Below are positions 54,044-62,999 of a stretch of 64,000 nucleotides of DNA, in pieces; within the stretch, counting starts at the first letter, position 1, and every line of letters begins with the position of its first letter. The notes beneath the pieces are model-generated. The model saw nothing but the letters and a program-made list of their open reading frames with translations. It ran no database searches and had not been told where the DNA came from. Source of the stretch: an uncultured Lachnospiraceae bacterium (GTDB lineage Bacteria > Bacillota > Clostridia > Lachnospirales > Lachnospiraceae); contig CAJTPS010000010.1 of the NCBI GenBank assembly GCA_910578555.1, positions 1-64,000 of the forward strand, given 5' to 3'. Both the position numbers and the translations under genes were made by a program.

Positions 54044-54832
54044 TCAAAAATATCCGTTTTCCTTCAGCCACCTTACGGACTGCCGCAGCGCTTCGATCGT
54101 CTTCGTCTCCACCACACACCGGCACCCGCATTCTTTCGCGATCCCGAGTCTCTGATGCAGGTCGATTTCCCCCGTCCCCAAAGTCTGGTGATTCTTATCA
54201 CCCAGTCCGTCGTGGATATGGAAATGATACAGCCTCTCTTTGCGTTCCATCATAAATGCCTCGTCCACGTTATCGCATGTATGGGAATGCCCGATATCCC
54301 ATGTCAGCGCAAACAAAGGGCTCTGCAGTAAATAATCGATCGCTTCCTTCTCGAAACCGAAATAACCGTCCGTATTTTCGATGCAGATCTTCGTGCCGGT
54401 CCCCTTCGCTGCGCGCCCGCACATATCCCGAAACCGCTCCCACGCCGTCATATACTCTTCCCTGTATTCCCCGAACAGTCTTACCTTCCTGTCCGGAAGC
54501 GTGATATAGATTCCATGATTTATGTGCATGTTAAGAAGCGGCGCGTGAATCTGCTGCGCTGCCCTGAGCATCCGCTCGACCGTCTCCACGTATGCGTCCG
54601 CCACAAGCCGGTTGAAATCACACACGTTGAGGTTTTCGTCCAGATGAATTGTGAAATAAATATCATTCTTCCGTGCCAGTTCGTTCAGGTAATCCGTCTC
54701 TTCCAGGTAAGGAACCTGATACTGCGGAAAGTTCATATTTAACTCGATGAACTGCAGCCCTAATTCCCTGCACAGAGCCACCGTTTCCTCCAGGTTTTTA
54801 TTTTCTATTAATGTAGGCATACCGAAGTCCAT
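54044..54832 (-). CDS. Sugar phosphate isomerase/epimerase-like TIM-barrel protein
   Basis: The 262-residue AP-endonuclease-2-type TIM barrel shows metal-ligand motifs FIELNMNFP, FTIHLDENLNVCDF, LLNMHINHGIYITL, ICIENTDGYFGFEKE, ALTWDIGHSHTCDN and HFHIHDGLGDKNHQTLG. The family includes xylose isomerase-like and endonuclease IV-like proteins; the sugar is unknown. The second ATG (54832) is preferred because ggag lies 6 bp before it. It forms an operon with the ROK kinase, so it likely feeds sugar catabolism. Confidence 0.88.
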   Translation of the reverse strand: MDFGMPTLIENKNLEETVALCRELGLQFIELNMNFPQYQVPYLEETDYLNELARKNDIYFTIHLDENLNVCDFNRLVADAYVETVERMLRAAQQIHAPLLNMHINHGIYITLPDRKVRLFGEYREEYMTAWERFRDMCGRAAKGTGTKICIENTDGYFGFEKEAIDYLLQSPLFALTWDIGHSHTCDNVDEAFMMERKERLYHFHIHDGLGDKNHQTLGTGEIDLHQRLGIAKECGCRCVVETKTIEALRQSVRWLKENGYF

Positions 54833-55199
54833 AGTTTTCTCCATTCCAAAGCGTTTTTTGCATTTTTCTTTTTCCAGATTAGGGTGTCAAAAGGTGCACT
54901 TTACAAAATTGACACCCTAATCTTTTCCATGTTAAAAGTATAGCATATCAGCCCGAACTTTAACACCTCTGAATATTTACCGCCCATACTTTAATCTAAC
55001 TGTCCTTGCGGTATACAATATGCAGTTCGGTCTATATAATATTTCTCAGAAGCAGCGTCAGGTTCCGCAGGCACGTCCGATTCGGAGCGCTGGATCCGTC
55101 GCTACTTTCCGGTTATGACTTAGAAACTGTTCAGGAAAAAACTGACCAGATAGATATTTTCGTGGCAGTTTCTTAATACAGATAGCAGGAGGAATCATT
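54833..55199. other. Divergent promoter region between the isomerase and GNAT genes
   Basis: About 365 bp without a gene between two start codons. The left part has a long hairpin (54876-54923) just downstream of a TATACT -10 on the minus strand. The right part contains the GNAT leader with an aggagg site at 55188. Apart from these and a short repeat agaaactg...cagtttct at 55122-55170 nothing else is recognised. Confidence 0.6.
54876..54923 (-). repeat. 15-bp perfect stem-loop in the leader of the isomerase gene
   Basis: agattagggtgtcaa (54876-54890) and ttgacaccctaatct (54909-54923) are exact reverse complements around an 18-nt loop. Divergent genes surround it, so it is not a terminator. 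On the minus strand a TATACT (54942-54937) would place it within the first 60 nt of the isomerase mRNA. Confidence 0.85.
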
Positions 55200-56102
55200 A
55201 TGAATACAGATATTATCAGAAATTATCGCAATCAGGACGATCTGCGCCGCAGTTTCAACGCTCTCGCCGAGAAAACTTTCGACGGACTGAACTTCGAGGC
55301 ATGGTATCAGGACGGTTACTGGGGCGACCGCTACAACCCGCATTCCATCGTGATCGACGGGCAGGTCACTGCCAATGTGTCGGTCAATACGATAGACTTC
55401 ATCTGGAACGGTGAGAAGAAACGCCTGATTCAACTCGGCACGGTTATGACTGAAGAGCGTTTTCGCAATCAAGGATTGATCCGCCGGATCATGCAGGAAA
55501 TCGATCAGAAATATGCAAAAGCCGTGGATGGCTTCTACCTGTTTGCCAACGACAGCGTTCTGGATTTCTACCCAAAATTCGGTTTCCGCAAAGTAATGGA
55601 ATACCGTTACACGAAACCTTTTTCCACATCGAAGGAATGCAGTATGATAAAAGTGCCGATGAGCACGACCGATTCGTTATGCAATCCTGCACGCCGGAAT
55701 GACAACCGAAGCAGACTGGCGGATGCCATGGGCCGCAACGTATCCTACAGCCGCTTCCGCATGGTTGACAATGACAATCTGATGATGTTCTATGCCACCG
55801 GATTCATGCAGGACAATGTTTATTACAGCGAGAAATATGACACATATGTCATTGCTGATATAGAAGGCGATACCCTTATGGTGCATGATGTCTTTTCTGA
55901 AGTGAAGCACTCTCTGGACGATATTTTCGCAGCGTTTGGTCCGGATATACGGCAAATCGTTCTCGGCTTTACGCCGTCAAACGGGGAGGGTTATCAGGTT
56001 TCCGCGTTCAGAGAAGAGGACTGCACCCTCTTTGTAAAAGGCCGGGTCTTCGACAGTTTCGAACAGGATCAGGTGATCTTCCCGACGCTGTCGCACGCGT
56101 AG
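55200..56102 (+). CDS. GNAT-family acetyltransferase, Eis-like layout
   Basis: The 300-residue protein has a GNAT core in the first 150 residues (WNGEKKRLIQLGTVMTEERF, RNQGLIRRIMQEIDQKYAKA, NDSVLDFYPKFGFRKVMEYR). A C-terminal beta-rich region of about 140 residues (MMFYATGFMQDNVYYSEKYD, DTLMVHDVFSEVKHSLDDIF) is like the second GNAT-derived domain of Eis-type proteins. An aggagg site precedes the ATG. It converges with the next GNAT gene, 19 bp away. The substrate is unknown. Confidence 0.9.
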   Translation: MNTDIIRNYRNQDDLRRSFNALAEKTFDGLNFEAWYQDGYWGDRYNPHSIVIDGQVTANVSVNTIDFIWNGEKKRLIQLGTVMTEERFRNQGLIRRIMQEIDQKYAKAVDGFYLFANDSVLDFYPKFGFRKVMEYRYTKPFSTSKECSMIKVPMSTTDSLCNPARRNDNRSRLADAMGRNVSYSRFRMVDNDNLMMFYATGFMQDNVYYSEKYDTYVIADIEGDTLMVHDVFSEVKHSLDDIFAAFGPDIRQIVLGFTPSNGEGYQVSAFREEDCTLFVKGRVFDSFEQDQVIFPTLSHA

Positions 56103-56121
56103 GGGCAGGTCTACGCACCGC

Positions 56122-56622
56122 CTAAAAATATTTTTCCATCAGATAGAATCTGCCCTTGCGCCAGTCTGCCGTGCCCACTCTGGCATAACCCAGATTCTCA
56201 TATAATCTCAGCGCATAAGGATTCCTGCTGAAGGAATCCAGCCGGATCGCATGTATACCCCGGCCTGCAAGCTGTTCTTCTATATGCAACATGGCTCTGC
56301 GCGCCACGCCCCGATTCTGAAATGCAGGGTTAACACAGAGCCTGTGTATTACATAATAAGGCTCATTCGCGTGCTGCCATGCGCCGTTTATGTACTGTTC
56401 ATCGCATTCCTGATTGACCACATAGACCACCGCAATCCGCCCCTCTATGACGCCGACATAGAGTTCCCCTCTTTCTATGTCTCTCCGAAAATCCTGCTCT
56501 GTCGGATAGACCTCGTCCCACTGGAAGATCTGATTCTGTATCATCCTATCAACAGCAGCGCCAAACATATCGCATATTTCTTTCAAGTCTTCTTGATCCG
56601 CTACTCTATATTTTATCTCCAT
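56122..56622 (-). CDS. GNAT-family N-acetyltransferase
   Basis: The 166-residue single-domain GNAT has RVADQEDLKEICDMFGAAVD, YVIHRLCVNPAFQNRGVARR (acetyl-CoA loop, RGVA type) and GIHAIRLDSFSRNPYALRLY, ENLGYARVG. Substrate is unknown. An aaggaggaa site lies just before the ATG at 56622, which is preferred to the start ten codons earlier. It is convergent with the Eis-like GNAT. Confidence 0.92.
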   Translation of the reverse strand: MEIKYRVADQEDLKEICDMFGAAVDRMIQNQIFQWDEVYPTEQDFRRDIERGELYVGVIEGRIAVVYVVNQECDEQYINGAWQHANEPYYVIHRLCVNPAFQNRGVARRAMLHIEEQLAGRGIHAIRLDSFSRNPYALRLYENLGYARVGTADWRKGRFYLMEKYF

Positions 56623-56935
56623 GATTTCCTCCTTGCCGGAACTTTTTTGCACTGCTTTTTTTCAACGGAGCTGAGGCAGTGCATTGCCGGGCATGCACCT
56701 ATTATATCGACTTTATTTTTTCTTTACAAACACTTTATAATTGCATAATTGATTGTTTGTTCTATATGATGTATAACATATATAAACAAAGAAACAGATA
56801 CAAGTTCTGAATTGGATTTCTTAATCCGGTCATACTGATAACAGAGTGAGGCAGCTCACCTTGTGGGATTAAGAGCAGATTTACAGCCAACCCGGACTCG
56901 TTATCTCATATAATATTATAGAAGGAGTGATTGAT
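56623..56935. other. Leader region of the Hsp20 gene
   Basis: About 310 bp without a gene between divergent starts. The middle is AT-rich, with an imperfect palindrome around tctatatgatgtataacata (56761-56780) and a small hairpin gtgag-gcag-ctcac at 56844-56857. No CIRCE element is seen, so heat-shock control by HrcA is not indicated. Promoter positions cannot be fixed. Confidence 0.5.
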
Positions 56936-57388
56936 ATGTTAAGACCTGCATTATTTAACAACCGTAGCTACAAACCCATGTTTTTCGACGATTCTTTTGA
57001 CCAGATGTTTGATAACGCGTTCAAGAACTTCTGGGGCAACAATGAGCTTGCCACCTTCGACGCATTTAAGACCGACGTGATTGATCAGGGCGACAGCTAT
57101 CTGCTGCAGGCAGAACTGCCCGGCTTTGATAAATCCGATATCAACATCGATCTGAAAGATAATCTGTTGACGATCTCCGCCTCCCATAAGGAGGAGAACA
57201 GCGAGGAGGATAAGAACAAATACATCCGTAAGGAGCGTTATTACAGTTCTTATTCCAGAAGCTTCCGCGTAAACGACGTGGAGGCCGGCGACATCGACGC
57301 TTCCTACAACAACGGCATTCTGGAAGTGAAGTTCCCGAAGAAGGAGATTGCCGCCAAGGAAGACGTTAAAAAGATCGAAGTAAAATAA
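56936..57388 (+). CDS. Hsp20/alpha-crystallin small heat-shock protein
   Basis: The 150-residue holding chaperone binds unfolding proteins. It shows the alpha-crystallin domain DAFKTDVIDQGDSYLLQAEL, PGFDKSDINIDLKDNLLTIS and RSFRVNDVEAGDIDASYNNG with the GILEV-type end ILEVKFPKKE; the N-terminal arm is short and the C-terminus lacks a clear IxI. The ATG at 56936 follows agaaggagtg. Expression is probably stress-dependent, but no known heat-shock operator is visible. Confidence 0.95.
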   Translation: MLRPALFNNRSYKPMFFDDSFDQMFDNAFKNFWGNNELATFDAFKTDVIDQGDSYLLQAELPGFDKSDINIDLKDNLLTISASHKEENSEEDKNKYIRKERYYSSYSRSFRVNDVEAGDIDASYNNGILEVKFPKKEIAAKEDVKKIEVK

Positions 57389-57429
57389 TCGCTTTACCGA
57401 TTTTACAAAAATCGAGCCCTCTCAATGAC

Positions 57430-57463
57430 GAGACCCCGCCGGTGATACCCGACGGGGGTTCTC
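57430..57463. terminator. Terminator-like hairpin between hsp20 and the VWA gene
   Basis: gagaccccgccgg pairs with gacgggggttctc with one bulge, between two convergent genes. U-runs are weak on both sides, so it is a moderate candidate for bidirectional termination. Confidence 0.5.
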
Positions 57464-57473
57464 TGTATCCGGA

Positions 57474-59246
57474 TCATCCCGCTTGCCGCACAAGCTCCAG
57501 AAACTCTTCCTTGTACTCATCCGACAGGTCTATTGATTTCAGCGCTCTCTCCACATGTTTCACCGAAGCGTCCTCGGGATATTCGCTATGAGAAGCCAAA
57601 AGCCCGAACTCCGCCACCGCAGCCGCAAAGATATAGTCGTCCGTCGGATCATTCGTATAGCATTCATATCCGACCGGATACTCCAGCAGATTGCTCTTAT
57701 CCTCCGCGGGTTTCTTATAGCGGATGCTGATCGTCAGCCACTCCTTCGTCGCTGCAGAACTGGTCTCGACGACACCGGCTTCTTCCTTGTACTGCTTACT
57801 ATATTTCAAATCTTCAACCTCTTTTTCAGATAACGCGCCCAAAGGCTCTTTCAATATGATCTCATAGAGTGCCGTCACGCTGTGCCCAGCGCCAATCTCT
57901 CCGGCATCCTTCGTATCGTCGTTAAAATCTTCTTTCGCAAGCGCTCTGTTCTCATATCCCAGCAGACGATAACTCTCTACTACAGCCGGATTAAATTCTA
58001 CCTGAAACTTCACGTCCTTACATATGGTCAGAAGCGTAGCGGACATCTCCTCCACCAGTACCTTCTTCGCTTCCCGCAGACAGTCGATATACGCATAATT
58101 GCCGTTTCCTTTATCTGCAAGCGTTTCCATCTTATTATCCTTGATATTGCCGGTGCCGAATCCCAGCACGGATAGGAAAATGCCGGACTCCTTTTTCTCC
58201 GTAATCAGATCTTCCAGTTCTTCTTCGCTGGTCAACCCGATATTCAGATCGCCGTCCGTCGCCAGAATGATCCGGTTATTGCCGCCTTCTATATAGTTCT
58301 CCTCCGCCAGTCTGTAGGCGGTCTCAATACCTTTGCTTCCGTATGTACCGCCGCCGGCTTCCAGTGCGTTAAGAGCCCTCTTGATCTTCTTCGTCTCGTT
58401 ACCGCGCACTCCCTCCAGCACTACCTGATCCTCTCCCGCATATGTCACGATGGATACGCGATCCTTACCCGTCAGCTGCTCCGCCAGCAATCCGAAAGAT
58501 TCCTGCAGAAGCGGCAGTTTATCATCAGAAAACATGGAACCGGACACATCCAGCAGGAATACCAGATTGGCCGCCGGCGCGTGGGAATAATCGATCTCTT
58601 CCGTCTGCAGTCCGATCATCAGAAGTTCCGCCTCATCGTTCCATGGACAGGAGCTGATCTGCGTGGTAACGCCAAAAGGTTCCTTACCCTTGGGTGCATT
58701 ATAATCATAAGAGAAATAATTGATCATCTCCTCAGTCCTGACTGCCCCGTCCGGCAGATCCTCCAGCATATATCCATCGTTAATCAAACGCCTCAAATTA
58801 CTGTAAGACGCTGTGTCTACGTCCGCCGCGAAGGTAGACAGCGGCTCTTTCATTACGGAAGAAAAGCCTTTCTCGTCCCATTCGCTGTACTCCTCGTTAT
58901 TATCATAGTATCCCGGCGCCCAGTCATCATAACAGGAATCCAGATAACTGTCGCTCATACCTGCAGATTTCTCCTCGTAGGTATTATAGACATAATCCAT
59001 CCCCTCGTCTGTTGCGGCGGCACTCTCTGCGGTATCAGCATAACCGTCCGACCACTCCTCCGCAACATCCTCTGTTATATCCGTATTGTCATAACCACCA
59101 GAGGTGCTGTCTTTTGCAGGTTCTGGCGCCGCCGTATCCTGCGCCGGCGCACTGTCAGATTTTCCCGAGCCGCCGCACCCTGTCATTAACATCATTCCCG
59201 CCATAGCCATTGCTGTCACTCTTGTAAAACCGATCTTCTTTTTCAT
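57474..59246 (-). CDS. VWA-domain lipoprotein (YfbK-like)
   Basis: The protein has about 590 residues. The signal peptide carries a lipobox (MAMAGMMLMTGCGGSG), followed by a Ser/Asp/Ala-rich linker and a von Willebrand N-terminal domain (STFAADVDTASYSNLRRLIN, GAVRTEEMINYFSYDYNAPK). The VWA domain has MIDAS motif LVFLLDVSGSMFSDDKLPLL and then NRIILATDGDLNIGL, and a DUF3520-like C-terminus ends the protein. It is anchored outside the cell. It is the last gene of an ECF-sigma/DUF4179 cluster, which suggests stress-controlled envelope function. The ATG at 59246 has gggagg upstream. Confidence 0.92.
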   Translation of the reverse strand: MKKKIGFTRVTAMAMAGMMLMTGCGGSGKSDSAPAQDTAAPEPAKDSTSGGYDNTDITEDVAEEWSDGYADTAESAAATDEGMDYVYNTYEEKSAGMSDSYLDSCYDDWAPGYYDNNEEYSEWDEKGFSSVMKEPLSTFAADVDTASYSNLRRLINDGYMLEDLPDGAVRTEEMINYFSYDYNAPKGKEPFGVTTQISSCPWNDEAELLMIGLQTEEIDYSHAPAANLVFLLDVSGSMFSDDKLPLLQESFGLLAEQLTGKDRVSIVTYAGEDQVVLEGVRGNETKKIKRALNALEAGGGTYGSKGIETAYRLAEENYIEGGNNRIILATDGDLNIGLTSEEELEDLITEKKESGIFLSVLGFGTGNIKDNKMETLADKGNGNYAYIDCLREAKKVLVEEMSATLLTICKDVKFQVEFNPAVVESYRLLGYENRALAKEDFNDDTKDAGEIGAGHSVTALYEIILKEPLGALSEKEVEDLKYSKQYKEEAGVVETSSAATKEWLTISIRYKKPAEDKSNLLEYPVGYECYTNDPTDDYIFAAAVAEFGLLASHSEYPEDASVKHVERALKSIDLSDEYKEEFLELVRQAG

Positions 59247-59408
59247 ACTTTTTCCTCCCGTCCCGAAGCGTGATCCGGCGCACTTTCCATCGAATAATTT
59301 CCTCCCTGTGCGCTGCAATATTCCGGTACCTCTTAACGCTTCTACCATAAATACCCATGACGGAAGTAAAAGGTTGCAAAAAAATACATTTTTTATTACA
59401 AGTGACTC

Positions 59409-60857
59409 TTATTCAGAAATCGGCACCGTCACCTGATACCGCGCTATTTGACCTACCTCTTCCTGCGTAAGTTCCATACCCTGATGCGACTCTTCCAGAT
59501 CAAAGTACGCCGACAGATCACAAAGATAAATTGACACTTCCGATATGTCATGCCCGTCAATCAGCCGCGCAAATCCTACATTACTGCTATTGCTGGTCTC
59601 GATCTGCCTGCCGTCGGCGTCAAACACGACAGTATACAGGCACGCATCCTGCGGCATTACCATATTGATCTTTATTTCCATCGAAGAAATTTCTATACTC
59701 TCGACACCAATCCCGCCATCATCATACTGACCAACTTCTATCGTCCGGGCATTCTCGTCCGTCATGCGAACCGGCAGTGTAAAATGCCATGTGCCCGCCT
59801 GATGCCAGCTTTGATATTCGATTCCGTACCACGCCCTTGGTATGCTGTCCGTATATGCCGCCTGCTCTTCCTCCGTCATCTGCTCGAACTCCTTGTCGCT
59901 GATATCAAACTCCTCCGGTATCTCAAAGTCTTTCAGCGTACTCGCAATCTCCGATATCTCCAGCTCCAGCGTAAATGCTTCCGGTATCTGCACGTCTCCG
60001 TCCCGCGTTTCCATTTCCTCTACCGCCCTGCGTATATCATCATAATCCATTCTGATAATGCCCAGGAATGTATGCTCATCCACAAATTTTCCTTCTATAT
60101 ATCTCCTGTTCCTGCGCGGCTTTTGACTGAACGAATATGTTTCCGTCGTCCTCGCCTTGATAAACTGCTGCCCGCTGTCTATGGTGGCCGTCATCTCCGG
60201 GAAAGCCTGCTCGTTCTCCACTTTTACCCCGATATACGCCGCCTGATTCGATGCATATTCCTCTATAATCGAAATCGTGATGCCACCGTCCGCCGACACT
60301 AAATCATTCTTCGAAACCATTCCGGCGGCGTCCGCCAGATCCGGACTCTCCTCCAAAGAAGTCTCTCCGTTACCCGCTGCACCCGACTCTTCCTTTGAAA
60401 CGTTCCCGCCATCTTCTCCGGCCAATTCTGTGCTGCTCTCTGCAGACAGTTTCAGTGTGCTCTCCTCCGGAATCTTCCCGAAAGAGTATACGTCCGCTAT
60501 TTTTTCAAAAATACTTCCGAGGATCGGAATCTCCCTCGCCATAACCGGATTCATCACGCAGAAAATACAGGTAACACATAAGACTGCCGCCATACTGCCG
60601 AACGTAATAAACACTTTGCGCCATACGGTGTGTTTATGCCCCTGACATTTACCGCCGGTTTTCTTTATTCTCACAGCCTTAGCATTCGCGCGCACTGCTC
60701 CTGCGCTATTCGTCCCTCTGTTTTTCTTTCTGTCCTTTGCCCTGATCATCTCATAGGCTTCCTGGACTTTCACGTCTATCACTGCGCTGGCCTGCAGTTC
60801 TGCTCCCAGCGTCTTATACAATGTCTGATCAGATTTATTCATAAATATATTCTGCAT
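59409..60857 (-). CDS. DUF4179 membrane protein (likely anti-sigma factor)
   Basis: The 482-residue protein has a cytoplasmic N-terminus of about 80 residues rich in basic residues. One membrane helix follows (KVFITFGSMAAVLCVTCIFC), then the DUF4179 extracellular domain, recognised by NPVMAREIPILGSIFEKIAD, and a long beta-rich region. DUF4179 proteins stand next to ECF sigma factors in Firmicutes and are believed to hold them inactive. It follows its sigma gene by 60 bp. An aagggag site precedes the ATG at 60857. Confidence 0.9.
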   Translation of the reverse strand: MQNIFMNKSDQTLYKTLGAELQASAVIDVKVQEAYEMIRAKDRKKNRGTNSAGAVRANAKAVRIKKTGGKCQGHKHTVWRKVFITFGSMAAVLCVTCIFCVMNPVMAREIPILGSIFEKIADVYSFGKIPEESTLKLSAESSTELAGEDGGNVSKEESGAAGNGETSLEESPDLADAAGMVSKNDLVSADGGITISIIEEYASNQAAYIGVKVENEQAFPEMTATIDSGQQFIKARTTETYSFSQKPRRNRRYIEGKFVDEHTFLGIIRMDYDDIRRAVEEMETRDGDVQIPEAFTLELEISEIASTLKDFEIPEEFDISDKEFEQMTEEEQAAYTDSIPRAWYGIEYQSWHQAGTWHFTLPVRMTDENARTIEVGQYDDGGIGVESIEISSMEIKINMVMPQDACLYTVVFDADGRQIETSNSSNVGFARLIDGHDISEVSIYLCDLSAYFDLEESHQGMELTQEEVGQIARYQVTVPISE

Positions 60858-60917
60858 AATTATCTCCCTTTCTGCGCTGCTTATGTCTCAACTTATTGAG
60901 ACAATACTCTGCCGGTT

Positions 60918-61418
60918 CTATGACAGTTCCGTCCGAAGCTGTTCCCTGCCCCGATGAAGCCTGCTTTTAACCGTACTTTCTTTCATATTTAATACGGAAG
61001 CAATCTCTTTCGTGGTAAACTGCTCTCCATAGTATAATTGAAAAATGATACGGCTGTCCTCGGGCAGACTCATGAGAAGCTGTCTAAATTCCACATCAGC
61101 GCTTCCCTGATCGGTCTCCTGTACATAGTCTGCATAACAGCCGCCTTCCCAGCTGGCGCTTCTCTTCTTCTGCCGCCAGGTCTTCGTACAGTTATTGATC
61201 AGTATTCTCACAAGCCATGTCTTGAAGTGCTCCCGCTTTTGCAGCGTATGCAGATTCTCATAAGCTGCAAGGATCGTGTCCTGTATCGCATCGGCAACGT
61301 CCTCGTCATTGCCCAGATAGCCGTATGCCACCCTGCGCAGCGTCATTTTACACTCTTCCATGAGACAAATAAATGCCTCTGCATCTCCACTCTGTGCTTT
61401 TCTTACCAAGGTTTCCAT
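60918..61418 (-). CDS. ECF sigma factor (paired with DUF4179 protein)
   Basis: The protein has about 166 residues: sigma region 2 (VRKAQSGDAEAFICLMEECK, DVADAIQDTILAAYENLHTL with the DAIQDT core, FKTWLVRILINNCTK) and region 4 HTH (LPEDSRIIFQLYYGEQFTTK, EIASVLNMKESTVKSRLHRG). The intended start is within the MMETLV segment after aggggggat. It probably directs its own operon with the DUF4179 and VWA genes. Confidence 0.93.
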   Translation of the reverse strand: METLVRKAQSGDAEAFICLMEECKMTLRRVAYGYLGNDEDVADAIQDTILAAYENLHTLQKREHFKTWLVRILINNCTKTWRQKKRSASWEGGCYADYVQETDQGSADVEFRQLLMSLPEDSRIIFQLYYGEQFTTKEIASVLNMKESTVKSRLHRGREQLRTELS

Positions 61419-61585
61419 CATATCCCCCCTGCATGGTTTTCTACTCCGGTCCGGTTTGTCGAAACATCTCAACATTTGCACATTAGATGAAGCTGCGAGG
61501 CATTTAGTTGCAGCAATATATTTTTTGAATAAAAATTCCGATACCTTATAATCTCCACTTCTGTTTACGGACATTTACATCCATA

Positions 61586-62410
61586 CTATTCTACGCCGTC
61601 CGCATTCTTAGTCAATCTTTCATATGCTTTCACGGCATAATCTTCTGCATCCGTTATATTCTCACCACCGGTGACCGTATAATGCACCTGTTCCATGCGT
61701 GCATACGCAATCCATTGCCCGTCCGGTTCTCTTCTTACATAAACTCTTATGCCGTGAACCATGATACATTCTGTATCTTCATTGTCCACAAATGCCGGTG
61801 TTTCTGCTACTTCCATGACAGACAGCTCTGCCATTTCCATGCCGCCTGCCGCCGCGTCCGTACCACCGCTTACGGTCTCTTGGCCAGCATCTTCCTGCAT
61901 ACTGTCTTCTTTGCATGCCTCCGCTATATCGTCCTGAAATGCATAATTGTTCGCAGACGTATCGGCGGCGCCGTCATACGAATCCGTCTCAGCCTGTTTA
62001 CTCTCATACAGATCAGCATCCTGACCGGACATTGCCCCTTCACCGGTCTCCTGTTCCGCAGGAGCCGCAGCGGTCATCTCAAAATCCGCCGACTCTTCCG
62101 CTGCATCTGCCGCTGTATCATACGCCGCCTCATTGTCTATCGCTGCCGGCATCGCCATGTCTGCAGCAGATTTGCCAACCCGGTTCCCTACCATAACCAC
62201 GACATTAATCAGGAGCAGAACCGTCGCCGCAGCCGCCACCGGCATCGCCCATCTGTATATCTTGCCGGAGTGCATCCTGAACGGCCTGTCCACTGCTGTC
62301 TGCTGCAGTCGCTGTTCCTCTTCATGCATTGCTTCTTTCGTCCGCCGGATCAGATCTGCCGGTGTATGTATTTGTGAAGTTTCCTGTTTGTATTGATCCA
62401 TCATAACCAT
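61586..62410 (-). CDS. Putative anti-sigma factor-like membrane protein
   Basis: The protein has about 274 residues. The N-terminal cytoplasmic helix segment (HTPADLIRRTKEAMHEEEQR) is of the type that binds ECF sigma factors. A membrane helix follows (WAMPVAAAATVLLLINVVVM), then an Ala/Asp/Glu-rich low-complexity linker of about 130 residues and a C-terminal domain (CIMVHGIRVYVRREPDGQWI). I cannot assign a named family. It lies just downstream of the second sigma gene, consistent with an anti-sigma role. The start is chosen near caggaag. Confidence 0.75.
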   Translation of the reverse strand: MVMMDQYKQETSQIHTPADLIRRTKEAMHEEEQRLQQTAVDRPFRMHSGKIYRWAMPVAAAATVLLLINVVVMVGNRVGKSAADMAMPAAIDNEAAYDTAADAAEESADFEMTAAAPAEQETGEGAMSGQDADLYESKQAETDSYDGAADTSANNYAFQDDIAEACKEDSMQEDAGQETVSGGTDAAAGGMEMAELSVMEVAETPAFVDNEDTECIMVHGIRVYVRREPDGQWIAYARMEQVHYTVTGGENITDAEDYAVKAYERLTKNADGVE

Positions 62411-62495
62411 GACTTCTTCCTGCCTGTTACTTTCTATGTTCGAGTTGTTCCCGTATCGTGTACTATTATGTTTTGTCCAGTCTCTTACCGGGCCG

Positions 62496-62987
62496 CTACA
62501 ATTCATCTCCGACCAGGCCTTTTAACATCTCCCGTGCACGATGCATCTGGGATTTTATCGTTGTTTCTTTCTGGTCAGTCAATTGTGCAATCTCCGCGAC
62601 CGACCGTTCTTCGAAATAATACAAATGTATGACCAGCCTGTATTTGGGCGGCAGCTTCTGCACCGCCGCCCTCACCGGATGTTCTTCCGGCAGTTCATAT
62701 CCATCGCCTTCATCCGCCATACGCTCAGGCTCTTCCATATAATCGACATTTCTGTTCCAATACTGCTCATAATGCTTCTTAGCGCAGTTGATCGTTACCC
62801 GGATCAGCCATGCTTTCACATGCTCCCAAGATTCCAGATCCTGTATATGGCTCACAAGCCGCACAAACACTTCCTGAAACAAGTCATCTGCGTCTGTTGT
62901 ATTCTTCATTTGGGACCGCGCCAACCGGTATACCATATCCGCATATCTGTCAATCGCCGCGTCCGCCGTGATCTGCTCATCCTTCAT
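62496..62987 (-). CDS. ECF sigma factor (second module)
   Basis: The 163-residue protein has region 2 (YADMVYRLARSQMKNTTDAD, DLFQEVFVRLVSHIQDLESW, VKAWLIRVTINCAKKHYEQY) and region 4 (LPPKYRLVIHLYYFEERSVA, EIAQLTDQKETTIKSQMHRA). It is 12 bp downstream of the duplicated-domain gene and upstream of the anti-sigma-like gene, so all three are probably one transcript. The SigW/SigM-type grouping cannot be decided. Confidence 0.94.
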   Translation of the reverse strand: MKDEQITADAAIDRYADMVYRLARSQMKNTTDADDLFQEVFVRLVSHIQDLESWEHVKAWLIRVTINCAKKHYEQYWNRNVDYMEEPERMADEGDGYELPEEHPVRAAVQKLPPKYRLVIHLYYFEERSVAEIAQLTDQKETTIKSQMHRAREMLKGLVGDEL

Positions 62988-62999
62988 AATACTGCCTTT

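Noticed and set aside
54876..54923. Reading the inverted repeat as a terminator
   Set aside because: Both flanking genes start here and none ends; there is no suitable U-run for a neighbouring transcript.
58581..59189. 202-residue plus-strand frame opposite the VWA gene
   Set aside because: Antisense shadow of a well-supported lipoprotein gene.
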